Shown here in pieces: positions 1-5,769 of a DNA stretch of 5,967 nt. Location of the stretch: the NCBI GenBank assembly GCA_007134115.1, contig SLLK01000021.1, positions 1 through 5,967 on the forward strand. The letters are read 5' to 3'. The position numbers and the translations under genes are program-made. Position 1 is the stretch's first letter. Every line of letters starts with the position of its first letter. The DNA comes from Gammaproteobacteria bacterium. GTDB taxonomy: Bacteria; Pseudomonadota; Gammaproteobacteria; UBA5335; SLRW01. Under the pieces are notes generated by a model. That model was not told the origin of the DNA, searched no databases, and saw nothing but the letters and a program-made list of their open reading frames with translations.

Positions 1-1056
1 CTTGTCGCCGATCTGCAACAGGCCCACCGCATTGCGCAGGTCACGGTAATTTTTAACGGCGCGGTCATTGATGCTGATGATGATGTCCTCGGGCTTGACG
101 CCGGCCTGCTCGGCCGCAGAGCCGGGCTGCACCTGCGCCACCAGTACCCCGTCCGTGTTGTCCACGCCGAAGGCCTCGGCCAGTTCATCGGTGAGATCCT
201 GAACCACGACGCCGAGACGACCGCGGCGAATCTCGCCGTGGGTGATGAGCTGGTCCTTGACCTGTTGGGCCAGGTTCGAAGGGATGGCAAAGCCGATGCC
301 GATGTTGCCGCCGCCGCGCGACAGGATGGCAGCGTTGACGCCGACCAGCTCGCCGCGCAGGTTGACCAGCGCGCCGCCGGAGTTGCCCGGGTTGATGGAA
401 GCGTCGGTCTGGATGAAATCCTGGTAGCTGTCGGAATGCCCGATGCCGCTGCGGCCCAGGCCGCTGACAATCCCCGAGGTCACCGTATGGCGCAGGCCGA
501 AGGGGTTGCCGATGGCGACTACGAAATCGCCCACGCGCAGGCCGTCGGAGTCGGCGATGCGCAGTGCCTGCAGGTTGTCGGCGTCGATCTGGATCACGGC
601 CACATCGGTGGATGGATCGGTGCCGATGACTCTGGCTTCGTACTCGCGCTCGTCGGACAGGGTGACCTTGATCTCGTCGGCGCGATCGATCACATGGGTG
701 TTGGTCAGGATGTAGCCGTTGGCCGCATCCACAATGACGCCGGAACCCAGGCTTTCGGATTCGCGGTAACGGGGTTCCTGCCCGTGCGGTCCGAAGAAGC
801 GGCGGAAGAAGGGGTCGTCCATGAGCGGGTTCTCCACCCGCGTGCGGCCCTTGGTGGCAATGTTGACCACGGCCGGAATGGCGCTCTCCAGCATGGGCGC
901 CAGGGTGGGCATCTCATCACCCTCGCTGGCCATGATGGGCAGGCCGGCCTGGGTGGGCCGCAGCATCACACACAACAACAGCGCCAGCGCAAACGAACCC
1001 AGGGCGATTATCCAGCGGTTACGAGCAGTCTGCATCAGCCATTCCTTCGTGATCAT
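1..1056 (-). CDS. degQ: DegQ/HtrA-family periplasmic serine endoprotease (3' end outside window)
   Basis: This is a Do/HtrA-family serine protease, which degrades or refolds damaged envelope proteins in the periplasm. The 352 visible residues begin with a charged stretch (RNR, 12-14) and a hydrophobic segment (about 15-32), followed by TQA before G38. It could be a cleaved signal peptide or a retained anchor. The trypsin-like domain follows. The triad is H121 (TNTHV), D151 (STDVAV) and S226 (GNSGGA); the 30- and 75-residue spacings equal those of E. coli DegP. NPFGL (184-188), TSGIVS (193-198) and GIGFAIPSN are DegQ-like. A PDZ domain starts near R278 and is cut by the window edge, so a one-PDZ AlgW/DegS-type protein cannot be excluded. 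The ATG at 1056 is chosen because GGAG lies 8 bases upstream (1068-1065 on the minus strand). The residue before the catalytic His is Thr, where Asn is usual. The gene diverges from nrdJ. Confidence 0.93.
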   Translation of the reverse strand, partial: MITKEWLMQTARNRWIIALGSFALALLLCVMLRPTQAGLPIMASEGDEMPTLAPMLESAIPAVVNIATKGRTRVENPLMDDPFFRRFFGPHGQEPRYRESESLGSGVIVDAANGYILTNTHVIDRADEIKVTLSDEREYEARVIGTDPSTDVAVIQIDADNLQALRIADSDGLRVGDFVVAIGNPFGLRHTVTSGIVSGLGRSGIGHSDSYQDFIQTDASINPGNSGGALVNLRGELVGVNAAILSRGGGNIGIGFAIPSNLAQQVKDQLITHGEIRRGRLGVVVQDLTDELAEAFGVDNTDGVLVAQVQPGSAAEQAGVKPEDIIISINDRAVKNYRDLRNAVGLLQIGDK

Positions 1057-1069
1057 CAGGTGTTCTCCG

Positions 1070-1089
1070 TCGCCGGCCCGGGCCGGCGA
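1070..1089. repeat. Perfect 20-bp GC palindrome just upstream of the degQ Shine-Dalgarno
   Basis: The sequence tcgccggcccgggccggcga is its own reverse complement. In degQ mRNA it can form an 8-bp GC-rich stem with a 4-base loop. It ends one base before the Shine-Dalgarno GGAG (1068-1065). A stable hairpin here could affect ribosome access or act as a DNA site. Its function is unknown. Confidence 0.6.
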
Positions 1090-1185
1090 TTGGCCGGTGT
1101 GCGGTCAGCGCCATGTTGCGCCTGTAAAACGCGCGCGGGCAACCATAATTCGCGCGAACTTAACCCGGACTGAACGGCGCTCCCG

Positions 1186-1209
1186 GGCGCGGGAGGCGCT
1201 TCCCGCGCC
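1186..1209. repeat. GC-rich perfect inverted repeat (9-bp arms, 6-base loop)
   Basis: The left arm ggcgcggga (1186-1194) and right arm tcccgcgcc (1201-1209) are exact reverse complements separated by six bases. No T-run follows on either strand, so it is not a typical intrinsic terminator. It lies about 130-150 bases upstream of the degQ start codon. It could be a structured leader or a chance feature of GC-rich DNA. Confidence 0.4.
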
Positions 1210-1307
1210 GTGTCTGGTCGCCATAAAGCATGTTGGGGGCATCGGCCGGCGCTTTCAAGCATGGTCGTCCACGCCCTTTTGAGGGCACAAAAAGCGTGTA
1301 TCCGGGC

Positions 1308-1323
1308 ACACAATATCTTGTGT
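1308..1323. promoter_or_regulatory. NrdR box 1 (distal)
   Basis: The 16-mer acacaatatcttgtgt matches the NrdR consensus acaCwAtATaTwGtgt at 15 of 16 positions. NrdR is an ATP-cone, zinc-ribbon repressor that senses dATP/ATP and controls most bacterial RNR operons. The location upstream of nrdJ fits this role. The site is unusually far from the second box, with starts 169 bp apart. Confidence 0.8.
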
Positions 1324-1361
1324 TTGGTTCTTTTAACTCAAGTGCCTGAAAAACCTTGTTT

Positions 1362-1370
1362 TGTGGATAA
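1362..1370. promoter_or_regulatory. DnaA box
   Basis: tgtggataa is the exact reverse complement of the strong DnaA box TTATCCACA. DnaA boxes in the E. coli nrdAB promoter couple dNTP synthesis to replication initiation, so an analogous role for nrdJ is plausible. A single 9-mer can occur by chance, but the position between two NrdR boxes in an RNR control region supports function. Confidence 0.55.
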
Positions 1371-1434
1371 GCTGTGTATTATATGTGATTGAAATATAGT
1401 GGTATTGGTTGCGTGCAGTGCCGCACACAGGGTG

Positions 1435-1462
1435 TTGACACGAGGGGCAATTGAGGCCTAAT
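1435..1462 (+). promoter_or_regulatory. Candidate sigma-70 promoter of nrdJa
   Basis: A perfect -35 hexamer, ttgaca (1435-1440), is followed after 16 bases by cctaat (1457-1462), which matches 4 of 6 positions of the -10 consensus. Transcription would start near 1468-1470. NrdR box 2 would then lie at roughly +8 to +24, a position suited to repression. The resulting leader would be about 105 bases. Confidence 0.5.
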
Positions 1463-1476
1463 GTTCAATCCACAAG

Positions 1477-1492
1477 ACACAATATATAGGGG
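1477..1492. promoter_or_regulatory. NrdR box 2 (proximal)
   Basis: The 16-mer acacaatatatagggg matches the NrdR consensus at 14 of 16 positions, including the whole core from C4 to G13. It begins 100 bases before the nrdJa ATG and directly downstream of the candidate promoter, as expected for an NrdR operator. Confidence 0.75.
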
Positions 1493-1576
1493 CAGTAGCG
1501 GCGGCTTCTGCCCGGTGGAATCACTACCCCCGGCGGGTGGTCAAAAAATAACAGCACGGATACGGAGAACGCATTG

Positions 1577-4500
1577 ATGAAATCGGCGCAACTCAAGGTC
1601 GTCCGCAAGGCGGTGACCGATATTCCCATTCAGCCTGCCTCGGTAGATATCTGGGACAAGAAATACCGCCTCAAGACCAAGGGCGGCGAGATTCTGGATG
1701 TCGCCGTGGATGACACCTGGCAGCGCGTGGCGCGCGCCCTGGCCGAGGTCGAGGCGCCGGCGAACCGCGAATACTGGCACGAACGCTTCCTGTGGGCGTT
1801 GCGCCGCGGCGCCATTCCCGCCGGCCGCATTACCTCCAACGCCGGGGCGCTGGCGCACAAGCCGGCAACCTCCACCATCAACTGCACCGTCTCCGGCACC
1901 GTGCGCGATTCCATGAACGATATTCTGGACAAGGTGCATGAAGCCGGGCTGACGCTGAAGGCCGGTTGTGGTATCGGCTACGAGTTTTCCACGCTGCGCC
2001 CGCGCGGCGCCTACGTGTCCGGCGCCGGCGCCTATACGTCCGGGCCGCTGTCGTTCATGGATATCTACGACAAGATGTGTTTCACCGTATCGTCCGCCGG
2101 CGGCCGGCGCGGCGCCCAGATGGGCACCTTTGATGTCAGCCACCCCGACGTGGAGGAATACATCGGCGCCAAGCGCGAGGACGGACGGCTGCGCCAGTTC
2201 AACCTGTCGCTGCTGATTACCGAGGAATTCATCCAGGCGGTGCGCGCCGATGGCGACTGGCCGCTGGCCTTCCCCATCAACAAGGCGGAGGCCGAGGCCG
2301 ACGGTCTGGACGTGAAAAAGGCCGATGGCATCGTCTGGCGTGAATGGCCCACGCACCAGGGCTATATCGTCAATCGCCAGGGCCTGGTCGCGTGCAAGGT
2401 GTACAAAACCCTCAAGGCGCGCCATCTGTGGAACCGAATCATGAGTTCCACCTATGACTACGCCGAGCCCGGCTTCATCCTCATAGACAAGGTCAACGAG
2501 CAGAACAACAACTGGTTCTGCGAGAACATCCGGGCGACCAACCCTTGTGTCACCGCCGATACCCGCCTGCACACGCAACACGGCCTGGTGCGCGTGGGCG
2601 ATCTGTACGCCGACGGCGGCGCGCTGCAAACCACGGTGGATCGCCGTGCGCTGGGGCAGGATGCGCGTGGCACCGAAGCGCGCCCGGCAGTGCCGGTGTT
2701 CAAGACCGCCGACTCGGCGGATGTCTATCGTGTGGTCACCGAAGATGGGTACGAAATCAAGGCCACCGCATGGCACGATTTCTACACTGAACGCGGCAAG
2801 CACAAGCTCAGCGAGCTCAAGGCCGGTGAAGACCGCATCCTGATCCAGTCCGGCAAGGGCCAGTTCGGCAGGGAAGGTTCGCAGGACCTGGGCCTGCTGT
2901 TGGGTCTGATCACCGGCGATGGCCATTTCACCAACCGCGGCAAGGGCAAGGAAGCGGCCATCATCACCCTGTGGGGCGAGGAACGCGCGCTGGCCGACAA
3001 GGTCGCCGGTTACGTCAATGCGCTGATCGCCGGCACTTCCGTGCATGAAAGTCGTGACTACCAGGTCTCGCCGGTCGCGGTGCCGGAACGCAACCAGGTC
3101 TTCATCCGCTCGGTGCTGCTGGCGCGCGCACTGGAGCACTACGGCTTTACCCGCCAGACCAAGCTGCGGGTACCGGAAGTCATCTGGCGCGGCTCGGAGG
3201 AATGCGTGCGCAATTACCTGCGCGCCCTGTTCCAGACCGATGGCACCGTCAATATTTCCAGCAAGAGCCAGAGCTGCTCGGTGCGCCTGGCTTCCAGCCA
3301 CCAGGATCTGCTCAAGGACGTGCAGCAGTTGCTCGCCAACTTCGGCGTGTTCTGCCGCATCCGGTCGCGGCGCGCTGCTGGCAAGCGCATGCTGCCCGAC
3401 GGCAACGGCGGAGTGCGTGAATACGACTGCCGCGCCGACCACGAACTGATCATCGACGGCGAATCGCGCGAGATTTTCATGCGCGAGATCGGTTTCCTGC
3501 TCGACGCCAAGAATCACAAGTACCAGGAATGGGTGCAGGACAAGGTGCTGCGCAAGACCCAGCGTTTCACCAGCCGCATCGCTTCCATCGAGTACGTTGG
3601 CCGTGAGGCGGTGTTCGATACTACCCAGCAGGATCACAACACCGTGATCTTCAACGGCCTGGTCACCGGGCAATGCGGGGAACAGCCGCTGCCGCCCTAC
3701 GGCTCCTGCCTGCTGGGGTCGGTCAACCTGACCCGGTTCGTCGAGGACGCCTTCACCGAGAATGCGCGCTTTAACTGGGAGGAATACCGCGAGGTGGTCT
3801 CGGTATTCACGCGCATGCTCGATAACGTGGTGGAGATCAACGGCCTGCCGCTGGAAGGCCAGCGCAACGAAATCCTGCGCAAGCGCCGCCACGGCATGGG
3901 CTTTCTTGGCCTGGGCTCCACCCTGACCCTGCTGCGTATGCCCTACGGCAGCGACGAGTCGCTGGAGTTCACCGAGCGCGTCTCGCGCGAGATGGCGCTG
4001 GCGGGCTGGGAAACCGCGCTGGAACTGGCGAAGGAAAAAGGCCCGGCGCCGATCATGGAAGAAGCGTTCAAGCTCACCCCCGAGATGCTGCGCAAGCGTC
4101 CGGAGCTCAAGAAAGACGGCTACAAGGTGGGTGACAAGGTCAAGGGCAAGCTGCTGTGGGCGAAGTACAGCCGCTACATGCAGCGCGTGGCCGGCGAAAA
4201 CCCGGCGCTGGTGGAAGAGCTGGCCGAAACCGGCGGGCGTTTTACCCACCACACCTCCATTGCGCCCACTGGCACCATCTCGCTGTCGCTGGCCAACAAC
4301 GCCAGCAACGGCATTGAGCCCAGCTTTGCGCATCACTACGCGCGCAACATCATCCGCGAGGGCCGCAAGTCCAAGGAAAAGGTGGACGTGTTCTCCTTCG
4401 AGCTGCTGGCTTATCGCGAGCTGATCAACCCCGGGGCGATGCCGTTCTCGCAGGACGAGGACAAGAAGCTGCCGGCATACTTCCGCTCTGCCGATGACAT

Positions 4501-4855
4501 CTCGCCCAAAGAGCACGTGGACATCCAGGCTGCCGCGCAGCCGTGGATCGACTCGTCCATCTCCAAGACCGCCAACGTGCCCACGGAGTACCCCTTCGAG
4601 GACTTCAAGGACATCTACATGTACGCGTGGGAGAAGGGACTCAAGGGGTGCACCACCTTCCGTTTCAACCCCGAGGCGTTCCAGGGTGTGCTGGTCAAGG
4701 AGCAGGATCTCAAGAACACCACCTATCGTTTCGTGCTCGAGGACGGCACCGAGGTCGACGTGAAGGGCGACGAGGAAATCGAATACGACGGCGAAATGCA
4801 CAACGCCGCCAACCTCTTTGATGCCCTCAAGGAAGGCACCTACGGCCGCTACTGA
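1577..4855 (+). CDS. nrdJa: Class II (B12-dependent) ribonucleotide reductase subunit NrdJa, intein-containing precursor
   Basis: The product reduces ribonucleotides to deoxyribonucleotides using an adenosylcobalamin-derived thiyl radical in the cytoplasm. From ATG, the precursor has 1092 residues; removing the intein (324-699) leaves 716, normal for NrdJ. Visible motifs are the redox cysteine C131 (KAGCGIGYE), the radical motif NPCGE (N322, P323, then C700-G-E after the intein), the partner redox cysteine C711 (GSCLLGS) and the phosphate loop PTGTIS (897-902). The 11-residue C700-C711 spacing equals C322-C333 of Thermotoga maritima NrdJ. The C-terminal TSCPD and cysteine tail are absent and are supplied by the next gene, as in the P. 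aeruginosa NrdJa/NrdJb pair. ATG 1577 is preferred (GGAG at 1564-1567, 9-base spacing); a TTG at 1574 directly precedes it in frame. NrdR boxes upstream suggest dNTP-responsive control. Confidence 0.96.
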   Translation: MKSAQLKVVRKAVTDIPIQPASVDIWDKKYRLKTKGGEILDVAVDDTWQRVARALAEVEAPANREYWHERFLWALRRGAIPAGRITSNAGALAHKPATSTINCTVSGTVRDSMNDILDKVHEAGLTLKAGCGIGYEFSTLRPRGAYVSGAGAYTSGPLSFMDIYDKMCFTVSSAGGRRGAQMGTFDVSHPDVEEYIGAKREDGRLRQFNLSLLITEEFIQAVRADGDWPLAFPINKAEAEADGLDVKKADGIVWREWPTHQGYIVNRQGLVACKVYKTLKARHLWNRIMSSTYDYAEPGFILIDKVNEQNNNWFCENIRATNPCVTADTRLHTQHGLVRVGDLYADGGALQTTVDRRALGQDARGTEARPAVPVFKTADSADVYRVVTEDGYEIKATAWHDFYTERGKHKLSELKAGEDRILIQSGKGQFGREGSQDLGLLLGLITGDGHFTNRGKGKEAAIITLWGEERALADKVAGYVNALIAGTSVHESRDYQVSPVAVPERNQVFIRSVLLARALEHYGFTRQTKLRVPEVIWRGSEECVRNYLRALFQTDGTVNISSKSQSCSVRLASSHQDLLKDVQQLLANFGVFCRIRSRRAAGKRMLPDGNGGVREYDCRADHELIIDGESREIFMREIGFLLDAKNHKYQEWVQDKVLRKTQRFTSRIASIEYVGREAVFDTTQQDHNTVIFNGLVTGQCGEQPLPPYGSCLLGSVNLTRFVEDAFTENARFNWEEYREVVSVFTRMLDNVVEINGLPLEGQRNEILRKRRHGMGFLGLGSTLTLLRMPYGSDESLEFTERVSREMALAGWETALELAKEKGPAPIMEEAFKLTPEMLRKRPELKKDGYKVGDKVKGKLLWAKYSRYMQRVAGENPALVEELAETGGRFTHHTSIAPTGTISLSLANNASNGIEPSFAHHYARNIIREGRKSKEKVDVFSFELLAYRELINPGAMPFSQDEDKKLPAYFRSADDISPKEHVDIQAAAQPWIDSSISKTANVPTEYPFEDFKDIYMYAWEKGLKGCTTFRFNPEAFQGVLVKEQDLKNTTYRFVLEDGTEVDVKGDEEIEYDGEMHNAANLFDALKEGTYGRY
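2546..3673 (+). mobile_element. In-frame intein (RIR1/NrdJ type) with LAGLIDADG endonuclease and C-terminal Gln
   Basis: This is a 376-residue intein, precursor residues 324-699, that should excise itself by protein splicing. Its ends are fixed by the interrupted host motif NP|CGEQPLPPYG. All usual blocks are visible: A starting at C324 (CVTADT); B with T397 and H400 (TAWH); C and E of the endonuclease; D with K529 (KLRVP); H; F (EAVFD); and G (NGLVTGQ followed by C700). The last two intein residues are Gly-Gln, not His-Asn. The +1 residue is Cys, and it is also the RNR thiyl-radical cysteine. The interior has no frameshift or stop. Its codon use resembles the exteins, with no TTA, CTA or TCA codon, suggesting long residence or a donor of similar composition. 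Inteins ending in Gln have been described, so the boundary is credible. Confidence 0.94.
2882..3550 (+). other. LAGLIDADG (DOD) homing endonuclease domain inside the intein
   Basis: Two dodecapeptide motifs are seen: LLGLITGDGHF with acidic residue D448 (codon 2918-2920) and YLRALFQTDGTV with D555 (codon 3239-3241). This is the monomeric two-motif architecture of intein endonucleases that cut intein-free alleles. Both acidic residues and the block D lysine are present, so the domain looks intact rather than decayed. The expected target is the joined host sequence across the NP/CGE junction. Domain edges are approximate. Confidence 0.85.
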
Positions 4856-4920
4856 CGGCGTGGGGACGATCAATCACGGATAACGCACGGCCAATCACCG
4901 CGCACCGAGGTAAACAAGAC

Positions 4921-5628
4921 ATGACCATCAAGATCGACAAGAAAATCGTGGACTACAAGGTCCTCAAGGACGACCAGGACGTTCCCGCAGCCGCGGAGGA
5001 AGCCGCTGCCCCCGAGGACGTGGCTGGAAGCAACGTCGTGCACATGCACGAGAAAGTGGAGCGGCCGGAAATGCTGGTGGGCTCAACGTACAAGGTAAAG
5101 ACCCCGGTCTCCGACCACGCCATGTACATCACCATCAACGACATCGTGCTCAACGAAGGCACCGAGCACGAACTGCGCCGGCCGTTCGAGATCTTCATCA
5201 ACTCCAAGAACATGGACCACTTCCAGTGGATCGTCGGCCTCACCCGCATCATCTCGGCGGTGTTCCGCAAGGGCGGCGACGTCACCTTCCTGGTCGAGGA
5301 AATGAAAGCCGTATTTGATCCCAAGGGCGGCTACTGGAAGCCCGGCGGCCGTTTCATGCCCTCCATCGTCGCCGAAATCGGCGATGTCATCGAAAAACAC
5401 CTCATCCACATCGGCATGCTGCAGCCGCCCGAACTGGATGAGCACCAGAAAAAGCTGGTGGAAGAAAAACGCAAACAGTTTGAAGCCAAGATGGAAGAGG
5501 GCGGCAAGGTCGAAGAATCCGACTTTCCGGACGGCGCGACCTTGTGCGGGAAGTGTAGTACCAAGGCGATGGTGATGATGGATGGGTGTCTTACCTGCCT
5601 GAACTGCGGCGACTCAAAGTGTGGGTGA
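4921..5628 (+). CDS. nrdJb: Class II ribonucleotide reductase subunit NrdJb (TSCPD domain, cysteine-rich tail)
   Basis: This 235-residue protein is the second half of the split class II RNR and should work in complex with NrdJa. An acidic, Ala-rich linker (about 20-36) precedes a TSCPD-type domain (about 50-165, with the segments RRPFEIFINSKN and GGRFMPSIV). A charged, probably helical stretch (171-195) follows, then a cysteine-rich end. Six cysteines (C209, C212, C223, C226, C229, C234) form CxxC and CxxCxxC clusters. In the family, C-terminal cysteines relay electrons from thioredoxin-like donors to the active-site disulfide, and part of the cluster may bind zinc. GAGGT (4907-4911) lies 9 bases before the ATG. 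The gene starts 65 bases after nrdJa on the same strand with no obvious terminator between them, so an operon is likely. Confidence 0.92.
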   Translation: MTIKIDKKIVDYKVLKDDQDVPAAAEEAAAPEDVAGSNVVHMHEKVERPEMLVGSTYKVKTPVSDHAMYITINDIVLNEGTEHELRRPFEIFINSKNMDHFQWIVGLTRIISAVFRKGGDVTFLVEEMKAVFDPKGGYWKPGGRFMPSIVAEIGDVIEKHLIHIGMLQPPELDEHQKKLVEEKRKQFEAKMEEGGKVEESDFPDGATLCGKCSTKAMVMMDGCLTCLNCGDSKCG

Positions 5629-5631
5629 GGC

Positions 5632-5757
5632 GGACGCCCTCAGACGCGCGATAAGCTGCGTTGCGGGGTGCTCGAAGTGTCCTCATTACCCAGATACGGT
5701 AACTCCGGTACTTCTTCGAGTACCCCGCGCCTTGTTCTCGCACGTCTGACGGCGTCC
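5632..5757. repeat. 126-bp imperfect inverted repeat downstream of nrdJb
   Basis: The outer arms 5632-5646 and 5743-5757 pair over 15 bp with one mismatch. Middle arms 5665-5677 and 5714-5726 pair over 13 bp with one G-U pair. The inner arms ttacc (5686-5690) and ggtaa (5698-5702) close a 7-base loop. Segments between them pair partially. It begins 3 bases after the nrdJb stop and ends 12 bases before the next ATG. No T-run follows the stem. It may act as a transcript-end structure, or it may be a dispersed REP/MITE-like repeat or a recombination site. The sequence alone does not decide. Confidence 0.75.
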
Positions 5758-5769
5758 TTGGGGTAAGCC

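Larger units (their letters stand above)
1057..1573. other. Divergent intergenic region between degQ and nrdJa
   Basis: No convincing gene is visible in these 517 bases. The degQ-proximal part (about 1057-1215) is very GC-rich and holds two strong inverted repeats, listed separately. The nrdJ-proximal part (about 1305-1490) is clearly AT-richer and holds two NrdR-box matches, one DnaA box and a promoter, also listed separately. A small possible hairpin (1523-1541, a 7-bp stem with one G-U pair and a 5-base loop) lies in the presumed nrdJ leader. I found no clear sigma-70 or sigma-E promoter for degQ on the minus strand. Confidence 0.7.

Noticed and set aside
238..1173. 311-codon plus-strand open frame over the degQ region.
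   Set aside because: It is the GC-rich shadow of the minus-strand protease, whose catalytic triad, spacing and ribosome binding site are unmistakable.
1186..1209. Intrinsic terminator.
   Set aside because: The stem is strong but neither strand has a following T-run, and no gene ends nearby.
1387..1402. Third NrdR box.
   Set aside because: Only the right half resembles the consensus (about 9 of 16 positions), too weak in an AT-rich region.
1493..1576. Possible cobalamin riboswitch in the leader of this B12-dependent enzyme.
   Set aside because: The presumed leader is only about 105 bases, and I see no B12-box-like segment or the multi-helix layout. Only a small hairpin (1523-1541) is visible.
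1574..1576. TTG as the nrdJa start codon.
   Set aside because: The adjacent in-frame ATG at 1577 is the stronger initiator and has better spacing (9 bases) from GGAG.
1541..4873. Open frame of 1110 codons on the minus strand, antisense to the whole nrdJa gene including the intein.
   Set aside because: It is codon-register antisense, so stops would arise only where the sense gene uses TTA, CTA or TCA, which it never does. The peptide has no recognisable domain, and the sense frame is fully explained by NrdJ and intein motifs.
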